From NCBI GenBank assembly GCA_038093515.1, contig JBBPSI010000326.1:1-23363 (forward strand): a DNA stretch of 23,363 nucleotides, written 5' to 3'. The number at the start of each line of letters is the position of its first letter. Within the stretch, counting starts at the first letter, position 1. This stretch comes from Butyriboletus loyo (lineage: Eukaryota > Basidiomycota > Agaricomycetes > Boletales > Boletaceae). Shown here piece by piece: positions 1 to 10,042 of the stretch. The position numbers and the translations under genes were made by a program. The notes under the pieces are model-generated. The model had not been told where the DNA came from, made no database searches, and was given only the letters and a program-made list of their open reading frames with translations.

Positions 1-560
1 GCACTTGGTTGATGCGTAGAATTAGCTAGGGAAATCGTACTACTCTAAGTACGAGTATATATACTGCTAGGTATCGTGCACAGACCGAGCTGTGCGTGGC
101 AGCGAGGGCAGAGGGCTATGAGTCCGTCCGAGTCATAGCGGCGAAATAAAGAAGCGGCAAAGTGCCGGTAACGAGGGAGCTATGCTCCGAGCAAGATGGC
201 GACATCGTCAGCGAATGAGAAGAGCTGAAGGCGAAGTGACGATGTCCATGAGGCGAGCCCCACAGGGCGAAGGGTGCGCGAACGGCGGAGCCCTTGGATA
301 CGGGTCTCGACGCGAAGGTACTGACGCGTCGTAATCTAATCACGTGCTAGTCACGTGATGTAACAAATGTCATTGGTTAAAAAAAGAGGGACGCGACAGC
401 TCAGCTGAAGGTCCGGCCCGACGGGGCGAGAAGACAGGGGCTATCTCGTGCAACGGCACAGAGACTCGCAGGAACGAGCGGGGAAGTGGATGGCATCCAC
501 TAGGCGACTGGGGAGCGGGCGATGGGCGGCATCGCGAGGCGGCGGGGGCGGCGGGGACGC
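1..560. other. GC-rich stretch without recognised gene
   Basis: I find no gene here. The open frames on both strands (for example 116-343 and 370-618 on the minus strand) have low-complexity, Pro/Ser/Arg-rich translations with no recognisable domain or splice structure. The stretch from about 400 to 600 is purine- and G-rich. A 12-bp AT-rich palindrome (AGTATATATACT, 54-65) and the paired CACGTG palindrome at 339-359 are the only discrete signals. It may be 5' material of the transposon remnant that follows, or unrelated intergenic sequence. Confidence 0.4.
339..359. promoter_or_regulatory. Inverted pair of CACGTG boxes
   Basis: ATCACGTG and CACGTGAT form a perfect 8-bp inverted repeat around a 5-bp spacer (CTAGT), so two CACGTG E-box cores lie 11 bp apart. 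CACGTG is the classical site of Cbf1/USF-type basic helix-loop-helix proteins. An ATTGG (CCAAT on the other strand) follows about 13 bp later. No gene start lies close downstream, so the role is unknown. Confidence 0.35.
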
Positions 561-564
561 GTAA

Positions 565-1500
565 GCGTGGGAAAACGAGTGGCGGGGTACGCTTAGGGGT
601 AAAACTGTAACAGTCCACAGTGTCGAATTGGACCTGCTAGCCAAGCAGCAGGATAGGCCAACAACTTCGCAGGGTGCAGCAACCTGGCTTTCCCATGGGC
701 TCCATATTGAGGAATTGCAAGTTATAATTATCAAAGACAGCCATACGTACGGGCCGCACGCAACAGAGGTCCAGCAATTAGCCATTGCCCATCAGTCCGA
801 TCAATTATCTGCTGAGATATCCCAATTCATCTCTGATTCGGCCCCCTACCTCAGAGATTGCATTCAGAATGACTGCGACTCAGATACAGATGAACCTCCA
901 AGTGACCTGGATGATCCTGAGGATGAAACCCCCAATCCAACCCTCCATCCATCACTGAGGCACTCAACCCTCCCCCTTCCATCCACATTGGGACCTGATG
1001 CATTGCAGGAATTTGGACTCCAAAACTTGGCTGACCAGGAGTTGCAGCTGCAGGTAGGTCAGGTGAATGATGCCCTCCATTCCATTTGAATGGCCCTGGC
1101 GGACAAAGCTGTTCTTTTTCAGACAGAGGTCCGCCATGCCAAAAGCCAGGTCACCAACACCAGAGCTTGGGGAAAGGTCAATTCAGTTGATGCCGCCCTC
1201 GCACACCACGCCGCTATTTACAGGAAATGCCGCAAGGCCATGATTTCCCTGGGGGCGGATGATGAAACCCTTGAAAGGTATCAGGACCTAAATGAGGCAG
1301 ACCTGAATATAACCGCTGTGATCTCAGATCCGAATGGCAGCAGACACTGCAATGAAGGCCTTGCCTGGTTTTGGCTCTTGGATATACCATGGGATGCACA
1401 AGAGGACAATTGGATGTCGGAATGTAATTTTCCAATTTTAACATCCAAATATAAGTTGATAAGCAACCTGACAGTCTATCGCATAAATTACTTAGCGTAA
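565..1500 (+). pseudogene. KDZ-type transposase C-terminal remnant
   Basis: This is the decayed tail of a transposase of the Kyakuja-Dileera-Zisupton (KDZ) type that is abundant in agaricomycetes. The open frame runs from just after an in-frame TAA at 562. It carries the segments I associate with this family: DLLAKQQDRPTTSQGAATWL (from 631), then an acidic linker, DALHSI, ADKAVLF, VRHAKSQVTNTRAWGKV, AIYRKCRKAM, and LAWFWLLDIPWD. A TGA at 1087-1089 interrupts it in frame. The change is most simply CGA to TGA, a CpG transition. Near the end, removing a 51-nt GT..AG intron (1424-1474) restores SEFYRINYL, close to the SEFYRV.WL pattern I recall. The frame then stops at 1498-1500, short of the usual tail. 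The N-terminal and catalytic parts are absent from the window. Identification is from memory of the family, so the class is fairly sure and the subfamily is not. Confidence 0.65.
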
Positions 1501-1616
1501 AATAAATATCATCATCGCGTGTCGTCCAACTTTCTGTGTTCAAGCTTTAAATTTCTTGTGCTCTTTGGGAGACACTTGTTCCCTGTGGCGACTTTAATAA
1601 CTCATAAGGCGACAGG

Positions 1617-2952
1617 ATGAGGGGTTTCCTCGTTGTTACCTTGCTAGCGGCGCTGGCGACAGTGGTGTTTGCGTGAGTCGTGTTTTCATGGGATTTCATG
1701 AATGGCTGACACAAGTGATCCCCTTCAGATGGACGAAGGTAAGTGAGCTGGGAAGGCGCCTGGTTGACAATTATATTCAGATGTCTGTTTCAGGAAGATC
1801 ATGAAATTTTTGACATCGTCGGTGCCCTAGAGGCAGCTGAAGGTCCGTCTGAATGATGCCAGACACCTGCCTCGAGGTTGAGGATGTGCTGCGGTATCAT
1901 GCAGGGAAAGGAACGACGTTTTACTCCTGGCTAGATATCCCTCCAACGGCCACTCTCGCGGAGACCAACAAAGCATACCGGAAGAAAAGCATGCAGCTCC
2001 AGTCAGATCCATTCGCTGAGGGATTCCGCAAATGGCTAATAGTATCACAGCCCTGATAAGAATCCCGGTGTCAAGGGTATTCAAGAACGGTTCGCAAGAC
2101 TGGGCGTTATTGTCAATATACTAAGAAATCCTGAGGGCCGAAAACGGTTCGTGTGGTCCCTAAAGCATAAAATCGCAGTTGACGTTGAGTACAAGATACG
2201 ACTTTTTCTACAAGAACGGCGTGCCAAGATGGAGGGGTACTGGATACTATTACTCGAGATTCCGACCGGGACTTGGGGTAAGTACAGCGATTGTGTTGTG
2301 ACGATGGGCTAGCTGGACAGTTGGGTTGCAGATGGTGTTAGTATTCTTGGTGATTTTGACAAGTGGGCTGCAATATCTCGTGCAGCAGATGAACTACACA
2401 CGGGATCTTGAAAAGGTGCGCAAGGCGATACGTGATGCAAGGTTGGCGGCATGGGGACCAAAGATGGTGCCATTGGAAGGGCGGCGCAAGGTGGGCTGTC
2501 TTCAGGACTATATGGCCCTAACGGGGAACGTTCCTTGTCATGACAGGTCAAAGTGAACCTTGGCGGTGGACCACGAATGGACGAAGAGGGCAAGATTGTG
2601 CCTGGGAAGATGGTTGACATGGTTGTGGATGGCAACCAAGTTTATATTGTGAGTCGGCCGATGCTACAAGGGGTCAGATTGACGGATGATACATTAACAG
2701 TGGGATGGGCCAGAATTGTATTTGCTTGACGAATCGTCAGCGACTCCGCCTGCGGTTTCAAGGACGTGGTTCGCGTGCTTGGTGGGTGGATTCGTGCGAA
2801 GAGAGCGGTCGGATGAAAAAGTGGTGGAAGAGAGCAAAGAAGGGAGTGAGCTCGGTGGAAACGAGACGGTGGCAGCGGTCGGGGAGACGGGGAGCCGTGC
2901 ACCAGCAAGTATGACTGGGGGACGGCGACGGCGAGCAGTGCGAAAGCGGTAG
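1617..2952 (+). CDS. ER J-domain membrane protein (DnaJ, DNAJC1-like)
   Basis: This is probably an ER co-chaperone that stimulates an Hsp70 of the BiP type. The spliced protein is 300 aa. Exons: 1617-1672, 1729-1738, 1794-1842, 1905-2001, 2051-2146, 2196-2277, 2332-2490, 2547-2648, 2701-2952; every phase closes. It starts with a signal peptide or anchor ([19 protein letters not shown]). The conserved AWTKEDHEIFD segment follows, then a J domain at about residues 40-105 with HPD at 71-73. A hydrophobic helix lies at about 131-152. The tail is acidic and ends in a basic [11 protein letters not shown], possibly a cytosolic ribosome- or membrane-facing end. Exon 2 is only 10 nt, and the H of HPD is split by intron 4 (CA|C). 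Intron 2 has two possible acceptors 13 nt apart. The gene resembles conserved fungal 'DnaJ domain-containing' proteins; the exact orthology to animal DNAJC1 is inference. Confidence 0.85.
1729..1738 (+). other. 10-nt microexon of the J-protein gene
   Basis: The 10 bases ATGGACGAAG complete Ala19 and encode Trp-Thr-Lys. They sit between introns of 56 nt (1673-1728) and 55 nt (1739-1793). Skipping would shift the frame, and the AWTKEDHE segment it helps encode is conserved in the family as I recall it. Confidence 0.75.
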
Positions 2953-3039
2953 CATATCGAAGCGGGGAAATAGACTATTTCGTTATTTCTTTTCTTATTA
3001 TTTTCTACCACGCTGATCGGATCCGCTGCGGAATGGACG

Positions 3040-3161
3040 GTCAATTCTTATCGACCAATCAGAACTCCGTCCCTGCTTCAAATAAATGTCAACAGATTGC
3101 ATCGGCCCGACTGCTTTTAAAGGGCGAACGTGACCAGCTGGCCTTCCGTGCTTTCTTCCAA
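3040..3161 (+). promoter_or_regulatory. Glutamine synthetase promoter region
   Basis: The 209 bp between the J-protein stop and the glutamine synthetase start hold a CCAAT box (3055-3059, in GACCAATCAG) and a TTTAAA-like TATA element around 3116-3121, about 40 bp before the ATG. These are sequence matches only. Confidence 0.35.
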
Positions 3162-4439
3162 ATGTCTTCCTCTCTATACGTTTATCGCAACGACCTCCTC
3201 GCCCCCTACCTTACCCTTCCACAGGGCGAGAAGATCCAGGCTGAGTGTATGTCTCTTCTTCACCCATCTCCATCTCCCTCAGATTCCCTCAGATGTCTGG
3301 ATTGATGGCGATGGCGGTCTCCGCTCCAAGACCACAGTCTGTTCCTTTCTTTCTCGCACCTTCTCGTCGCTGATATCCTCCACCACAGACCGTCTCCAAG
3401 AAGGTCACCGACCTCTCTCAACTCCGCATCTGGGACTTTGATGGCTCCTCCACCAATCAGGCACCCGGTAACGACTCTGATGTCTATCTCCGTCCTGCTG
3501 CGATCTTCAAAGACCCCTTCCGAGGTGGTGACAACATCCTTGTCCTCGCAGAGACCTACAACAACGACGGTACTCCTAACAGAACGAACTACCGCCACCA
3601 CGCTGCCAAGGTCATGGAGCTCGCAAAGGACGCCAAGCCTTGGTTCGGTCTCGAGCAAGAGTACACTCTCTTTGATGCCGATGGTAACACTCCTTTCGGT
3701 TGGCCAAAGGGTGGTTTCCCTGGTCCTCAGGGCCCCTACTACTGTGGTGCAGGTATTTCGTCTCCCGCATTCTCTTGATGTCTCCTGATCGTCCATTTAG
3801 GCACTGGAAAGGTCTTCGCTCGCGATCTCATCGAGGCTCACTATCGTGCTTGTCTCTACGCTGGCGTGAACATCAGCGGGATCAATGCAGAGGTTATGCC
3901 TGCTCAGTGGGAGTTCCAGGTTGGTCCATGTGAAGGTATCTCCATGGGTGACCATCTCTGGATGGCACGTTACCTCTTGGTTCGCATCGCCGAGCAGTGG
4001 GCCGTCAAGGTTTCCTTCCACCCCAAGCCTCTTCAGGGTGAGTGGAACGGTGCTGGCTGCCACACCAACTACAGCACACTCCCCATGCGTGAGCCCGGAG
4101 GAATGAAATTCATCGATGAGGCAATCGAGAAACTCTCGAAGCGTCACAATGAGCACATCGCCGTTTACGGTGAAGACAACGAACTCCGTCTCACCGGTCG
4201 TCACGAGACTGGTCACATTGGTGCTTTTAGTTCCGGTGTTGCTAACCGGGGTGCATCCATCCGCATCCCCAGGCACGTGGCTACCCAGGGTCATGGCTAT
4301 CTGGAGGACCGCCGTCCCGCTTCAAACATTGGTATGTGTTGTGCCTGGTTCTCACCCCACTTGTGTTCCTTACTCTCCTTGCAAAGACCCTTATCGTGTC
4401 ACCAGCATCATCGTGGAGACCACCTGCCTGGACAAGTGA
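3162..4439 (+). CDS. glnA: Glutamine synthetase (EC 6.3.1.2)
   Basis: This enzyme condenses glutamate and ammonia with ATP to form glutamine, the main ammonia-assimilating step, usually in the cytosol. The spliced protein is 358 aa, the normal length for the eukaryotic type II enzyme. Exons: 3162-3246, 3293-3336, 3389-3752, 3801-4331, 4387-4439. The family signatures are intact and in order: [25 protein letters not shown], the metal-binding [39 protein letters not shown], the substrate site [26 protein letters not shown] and the ATP-site region [10 protein letters not shown]. It ends VETTCLDK. Intron 1 has tandem acceptors 10 nt apart; only the second keeps the frame. Codons favour C in the third position, as in highly expressed fungal genes. 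Identification is firm; the symbol is the generic one. Confidence 0.97.
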
Positions 4440-4618
4440 GGCCCGTTGCCTGTCGTGTAAAAAGATGTATGTATGCAGAAGAGAAGTAGAGAGTAACGCC
4501 ATCACTATACCAATTACACAGACTTTGTTTTATTTCTGTGGATTGACGCTACCTGTGATGAGTCATATCATGTCTCTGCTGCTTCGGAATTTCTCCTTGA
4601 CACGCACGATGGACCAGA

Positions 4619-6098
4619 ATGGACAAGAAGCTCACCTTGCCTGACTTTCTCAAGTTCCTGACAAGCAACAATGTCCCGGTGCCAAAGGCAATGGCCGTAG
4701 CTAGTAAAGTGTCTGTCTCGCCCCTGACCCACCCCAGTCCCTTCCTCAACCCACCCAGGTTCAAAGAATACAACACGCCAGCTCTTCTAGCCCAGCTTGA
4801 CGACGCCAAGTTACAGGTGCTCGGTGTCAAGGACAAAGACCTTCGCAGGCTCGTTCTCGCTGCTGTTCGCAAGGCCGGATATACTAGATCCTCCCGAAAA
4901 CCCGGGTCGGGGGGCGGTAGTTTTACACAGCCCGTAGCAGGACCATCGGGTAGCAAGCCCTCTGATATTGTGCAAGCATTGGTACGCCCCTCTTTCTGAT
5001 GCCCGACGACCTGTGAATCAGACCAGGGTCGCTTGGCTCGCGTAGATCACGCCAAAGAAGAAACGCAAACGCGACGACGACTTGAACGAATTCCTACCCG
5101 AGGCGCCGCCGGACGAAGGATCAGCATATGGAAGTATGAATTTCAACGACATCTTGGATGAGGAGGTTGGCGCTTTCATCTTCTTGGGTGTAGGTTCAGC
5201 CGTGCCGCCGAGTACTGATGTTGTGATGAGGTCCTAAAAGTGAAGAGTACCGTGGTCAACCGTGCGCCACTTTTAACTGCATGGGCAATGATCGTTGCGG
5301 AGCGTATCGGGTTTGACAGGGAGGAAGCTCTCAGTATTGGTAGGTGTTGCGTTATCTTGTCCTCGGTTGATCACCACCAAACCTCTCTGTCATCGCTGCA
5401 GGATCAGTGTACACAGAGATGAGCGCAGTCGCCAAGGGTCTCTCTCTCGGGATCATAGACCAAAGTAGGAAGGAGATCGAACCCACTTCGGATGGGCAGC
5501 AACCATACGTGGATCTGATGGGCAAACGGTGAGTCTCCTTCAACATACATGTCTCGCCCCTCTCACTGCGATCCCTACACAGAATGTGCGTACGCCCAGA
5601 TGGACTACTCTCCACGCAATCTTACTGACTGAACATCTGGATAGACCACTTTATCAGACCCAATTGTCCAAGTGGAGAGCATTCGTCTGCGGTTCGCCTG
5701 CGATTCCAAGCACCGCGTTCTCATACATCTCCCGTGCCTTCCGACAGACTACACCATATATAATCGGAGCGCTGCGCCTTCTAGCAGAAAGTTATCCACC
5801 CAACGAGCTTAACAAGGTCGGGTTCTCACTTTATGCCGATTTTAGACCGACAGTGGACGGATGGGGCAAAAGAGGGGAGGTTCGATGTGAGTGTATATTG
5901 TCTCTGAGGAAGAAGGGAGGCGGAGAAGCGTCGCAGATAGGCGCATCAGATGCCCGGCGTGACAAACCAAAACCCATTCCAGAACTGTCGGGAGAACTCC
6001 CAAGCAAAAAAGTACGAACATTCTCTCTGGAGGAATGTGAGACTGCCCTTGATGAGGACTTTGAATTCGACGAAGAAAACCTTAGCAAGCTGCCCTGA
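4619..6098 (+). CDS. Conserved fungal protein, unknown function, nuclear signal
   Basis: I recognise this as a conserved fungal protein but know no function for it. The spliced protein is 375 aa. Exons: 4619-4710, 4759-4981, 5046-5165, 5231-5339, 5402-5528, 5583-5585, 5645-6098. The N-terminus (about 1-65) is helical and looks like a SAM/HhH-type small domain (LTLPDFLKFL; LGVKDKDLRRLVLAAVRKAG). PKKKRKR at 108-114 is an SV40-like nuclear localisation signal followed by an acidic stretch. A second conserved block (about 150-300) contains NRAPLLTAWAMIVAERIGFD, YTEMSAVAKGLSLGI, IPLYQTQ, FSYISRAFRQTTP and LYADFRPTVDGWGKRGE. The tail is charged and acidic. Intron 1 (48 nt) is stop-free and in frame, so 4619-4999 also reads as one open frame. 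A 3-nt exon supplies Ile225. An upstream ATG at 4570 opens a frame overlapping the start. It could act in chromatin or nucleic-acid processes; that is a guess from the signal alone. Confidence 0.85.
5583..5585 (+). other. Putative 3-nt microexon (AAT)
   Basis: The 116 bp between the flanking exons resolve into two standard introns: 5529-5582 (54 nt, GTGAGT..CAG) and 5586-5644 (59 nt, GTGCGT..TAG, with a good CTGAC branch-point match). Between them lies AAT. With it the protein reads GKR-I-PLYQTQ; without it GKRPLYQTQ, in frame but one residue short of the R-[V/I]-P-L pattern I recall for the family. Confidence 0.65.
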
Positions 6099-6238
6099 GT
6101 TGCATGGATACAAAGTACTCGATGGATGTTGAAGGAATGTACTGATTTCGAGTGCGTAGTAATCATTAGCCTTGTATCTACATCTATGTAACAGGCACAA
6201 GCATCAACCTACTTATGTACCCCATCAACTCAATCTGC

Positions 6239-7805
6239 TCATAGTTTTTTTATGACAGCCGCGGTGAACTCCGAAGTCGTTGCAGCACCTAGCAAGGTTT
6301 AAGCCGAGTTTTCCCCAAAGCACGACTTACTCACCACCCATGTCTGCAGTGCGGACTTCGCTTGCATTGATGACATCGAATGTTGCGCCCGCAATGCTGT
6401 TGGCAATGGAATCGAGGCTATGGCGCAGTTCAACCGACAGCCAAAGGATGAACCGATTGCGCTTACCCGAGATGTCGAAGCATCATGGTAGCGCTGAGGA
6501 TCATAGCTGCTGGATTTGCACGGTTCGTTCCCATGATATCAGAAGCTACATGTCTGCATCCAGGCTCGAAAAGAGCGTAATCCTAGAGACACATTAAGCG
6601 ATGATCCCCGAGTCGAGAAGGCATGTGTTTACCGATCCGACGTTACAACCAGGTACAATACCGGGTCCACCAACAAGTGCCGCCCCGATGTTGGAGATAA
6701 TGGCGCCGTACAAGTTGGGCATCACCATGACGTCAAATTGATTTGGCTTCGCAACGAGCTGCATAGAACTAACGAAAAAAATAAGAGCTGCATCTGACGT
6801 GGCATTCGTGGGATGACACACGTGTTGTCAATAATCATGTCGTTCGCCTCGATACCTGTAGATTTGTATTCTTCTGCCACTCTTCGGAAGGTGTTCAAGA
6901 AAAGTCCGTCACCCAACTTCATGATATTGGCCTTGTGAATGCATGTGACTTTCTGCGAATCACGAGGAGTTATGTTCGAGAGTGGTACGGTGGGTGATGG
7001 GAGCACACCTTGCGGTCGTTCTTGAGGGCAAAGTCAAAAGCAAAGCGAGAGATACGTTCTGCTTTGGCTTTGGTCATAACTTTCAAGCTTTCGACGACAC
7101 CAGGGTAACTCTGATGTTCCAACCCCGAGTATTCACCCTCGGTGTTTTCACGTATGATGGCAAAATCGACGTTGGAGTGACGAGTGGGGAATCCAGGCAA
7201 GGACTTGCAGAGTACAACCGAGGCATAAATGTCGAGTTGTTGACGCATGGCGACATTCCAGGAAATGTGGCCGGACTGTGAGATGGGGGTGAAGAGGATG
7301 CCTTACCGGTGGATCAATCAACATTGTTGGCGGAGACGAGGATATGTTTACCCTTCAACCCGACGCGGTTGCGCTTTAAACTCTCCATGGCCTGTTTGAA
7401 GAGGTCCTCACCAGCAGAGGACATGCCGGAGACATTGTACTGTTCCCACTCGATGGGTGCGTTGACATAGTCGAAAATCTCCTTGACAGAGTCGGTGATT
7501 TCAGCGCCAATGCCATCGCCAGGGATGAGGGTGACCTGACATGGGGAATCAACGACGTGTGGCGGTGAGAAGTTGGGTGCTTACAGTGTAGACACCACCG
7601 TATTTCGTTGGGGACTAGGAGATGTGAGGTCATACGCGAGGCGCTCGATGTGTGACTTACTCGTTGGGTCACCCTCGGAAAACCGGCAGAGAGGGTTGTT
7701 GCAGTTCTCTTGACACTATTAGTTGACGCATTTGCATGCAATAAAGACACGTACGGACTGCTGGAGAGCGGGACGCGCCGCCGACGCAAGGGCGTTGCGG
7801 AGCAT
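6239..7805 (-). CDS. IDH1: Isocitrate dehydrogenase [NAD] subunit 1, mitochondrial
   Basis: This is the regulatory-type subunit of the heteromeric NAD-dependent isocitrate dehydrogenase of the TCA cycle, in the mitochondrial matrix. The spliced protein is 373 aa. Exons in transcript order: 7805-7755, 7708-7661, 7614-7585, 7535-7352, 7301-7009, 6952-6822, 6768-6633, 6582-6467, 6417-6335, 6288-6239. The first 33 residues are a typical presequence ([17 protein letters not shown]). Then follow [34 protein letters not shown], the substrate-site loop region [70 protein letters not shown] and [20 protein letters not shown] and FEPGCRHV match the Idh1 side and not Idh2 (which has PSANIG and FEAVHG). 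All splice phases close. The gene is head to head with the hydrolase at 7906. Confidence 0.95.
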
Positions 7806-7905
7806 GTCTGTGGTGAAGAAAAAAAAAAATAGACAAGGGAAGAAACGGAACGGGCGGGTACTATGAAACCACGTGGACCAAAGTGATCTGTTTTCTTCTC
7901 TCCTT
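7806..7905. promoter_or_regulatory. Shared 100-bp promoter, IDH1 / hydrolase
   Basis: Only 100 bp separate the divergent start codons. The interval holds an A11 run (near 7819-7830; T-rich on the IDH1 side) and a T/C-rich tract before the plus-strand ATG (7890-7905). Poly(dA:dT) runs are typical nucleosome-excluding elements of fungal promoters; use as a shared promoter is inferred. Confidence 0.45.
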
Positions 7906-9845
7906 ATGACCATCCAACACGATCTCCCAGAGATACCCTACGTCCCCCCACCACGGGCCCCCTCTTTCTACCTCGTCCTTCTCTCCGTCGTCCTCCCTCT
8001 CTGGCTCGTCATACCCCTTTCCTGGTCCTTCGTTATATACACTTTATATAATACTAAATTACCGCATTATGGCTGGAATGCCAGATTCTTCTTTGCAGTC
8101 GCCCTGTGCGAGGTGCGTACTTTCCGTCCGACCACCGTCCTTGCCAGTTTTCACCGCTTCCTCCCAGGTTTTCTTTAGCGTTTATCATCATCATCTCGTT
8201 CGTTCCGTTTCGGGACTTCCTCGGAATGGCCCGCGCAACTTGGCCGAGCTTCAGGCCAGTTTCGAACGCGTCTTGAAAACTGGACTCGCCAATCTCACCG
8301 TCGACGAAGAGTCCCTTGATACCCAACGCCCAGGCAGCCCAGCCGAGAACGTCGCTCAGCTGCACCCTGACGACCCACGCGCTGTAGAATTTCGCGAATT
8401 CATGAGAGCATGGTACTCATTCACTCGAGTCCCCTCCCCGTCGCCCGATTAACCACCTCCCTTCAAGGTTTCGCAGAGCTACATGGTCATCTATCAGGAA
8501 GCAAGATCTCTACGCATACCTTTACTGGGCCTTTTACAACAGCCCGCTCCCTGCCACCCAGTCGCTCCCCGATCACCATCGGGATGTTCTCGACGATGCC
8601 ATCAGGCAGATTGAAAATCGCGCGGGCATGACCATCCCAGACGATCCTAGTTTCGGTGCATCGCCCATTTTGCTAACGATTGACAAGCTCAACGTCTCCT
8701 CAAGACCTTTCGTCTGGTATGCGATGGTATTTGCAACGAACTGGATGCTCAGAAGACGGTTGGAACGGGAACACAGTGTACGATTTGGTTGCTATGAGGG
8801 CCTGGAGTGAGTCTCACGTTGGCTGACGCTTCAAGTCTAACCTTGCGTTCAGGTATTGCATTCGTATACCCGAATCCTGGGACCCTGTTAGTGGATGTCG
8901 CCCCGTCGTGCTATTTCATGGACTCGGCATTGGTCTGATGCAATACAAATTACTCATCAACGATCTTCTCCGAAACTTCTCTGATCGGCCCATCCTTATA
9001 CCCATACAACCTAACATTAGTCAGGACATCTTCCATTCCAAATTTTTGAAGCCAATGAATAAACGCGAGACGACCGCTCGTTTATCCAGTCTTCTGGGAG
9101 AGCTGGGCTGGGTGTCCTCATCAGAAGATTGTAGTCACTCGTCTTTGAATAGCCGGTCGCAAGGCATTGTTATGCTTAGCCATTCCAAGTAGGTGTTCCC
9201 TCTGCTGGACCCGGTTACACCCCGTTTCAACTCGCCCACAAGTGGTTCCTTTCTTCACGCATGGTGCCTCAAGGCTCACCCAAAAATGGTTGTACGCTCG
9301 TGTTTTGTTGACCCTGTCGCATTCTGTTGCTGGGAAGGTGGTACGTGGACCAATGTTGATGAGTTTGGGTGATGCGAAGCTAAATTTCCACAGACATGTG
9401 TTACAATTTCTTATACAGCCGGTGTTCCACGGTACGATCATTAACACGCTTATGCCACCAATGGTTTGACCCTCCTTTCCAGGGTCTAGAATTGTTGATG
9501 AGATACTTCGTGGGAACTGAGCTAGGCGTTGCGAACACGATTCAGCGTCATTTTGACTGGGCATCAAACTCTTTGTGGTTCGAAGAGATTCCGAATGCCC
9601 GGAACCCTGCAGAAACGCTCGTCGTATTGGGTGGCAAGGATGCGATCCTGAATGCAGAGGTGAGTCGTTTGTTTCCACGAGGTCGAGCTTAGTCTGACTC
9701 GTGTCTACAGCGCGTCAGGCGGTATCTTGGCAGTCATGGCGTTCGGAAAGGGGTCTTCTTCGACCCGAACGGTAGACATGGCCAGCCATTTGTCGCTGGA
9801 GGACCCGCACATTCGGTGATCATGAGCTGGTTGAAACTTGCATGA
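7906..9845 (+). CDS. Membrane-anchored alpha/beta hydrolase
   Basis: This is a serine hydrolase of unknown substrate, of a kind common in basidiomycetes. The spliced protein is 524 aa. Exons: 7906-8112, 8168-8412, 8468-8806, 8853-9188, 9243-9340, 9394-9431, 9483-9659, 9711-9845. The N-terminus has one long or two short membrane segments (about residues 21-50). A helical middle region follows, and the fold begins near IPESWDP..PVVLFHGLGIG, an oxyanion HG motif. The nucleophile elbow is SHSNG with Ser375, whose Gly follows an intron that splits Asn376. The likely acid is Asp474 (VLGGKDAIL) and the likely base His503 (GRHGQPF). The spacing of Ser, Asp and His fits a complete triad, so the enzyme should be active. 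The ATG at 7906 is the first in frame. It could be a lipase- or esterase-like enzyme of internal membranes; that is inferred from the anchor. Confidence 0.87.
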
Positions 9846-10042
9846 GGGTATAGACATCCTTTGGAAAGTGGATAGATGTACATACGTGTTTAGCCACATC
9901 TACACAGAACACGCACATGGAACACAACACACACAAACTTCGCTGCTGACCGGAGCACACTCGACGTATAAGAATACCACGTCGCCCTTTTTTATACTCT
10001 CACTCCAACGTCCATCTCCCCTTTTCTTCCCTTTGACACAAT
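9846..10042 (+). promoter_or_regulatory. Argonaute promoter region
   Basis: The 197 bp between the hydrolase stop and the Argonaute start include a CA-rich stretch (9895-9935). Two TATA-like elements follow (GTATAAG near 9966 and TTTATACT near 9990), then a CT-rich tract that runs up to the ATG. These match common fungal core-promoter features but are untested. No gene lies here. Confidence 0.4.

Noticed and set aside
116..618. Minus-strand open frames 116-343 and 370-618 as genes
   Set aside because: They have low-complexity Pro/Ser/Arg composition, no recognisable domain and no consistent splice signals.
4711..4758. Reading 4619-4999 as a single exon
   Set aside because: The 48-nt in-frame segment encodes a Pro/Ser-rich stretch inside an otherwise helical conserved domain and has splice-site ends; removal gives ASKVFKEYNTPALL. 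Retention remains possible.
7376..7789. 137-aa minus-strand open frame within IDH1
   Set aside because: It runs through exon 2, two introns and exon 3 in a different frame from exon 4; the spliced IDH1 accounts for the region.
8054..8365. Minus-strand open frame within the hydrolase gene
   Set aside because: It is antisense to exons 1-2 of the hydrolase and shows no independent family signature.
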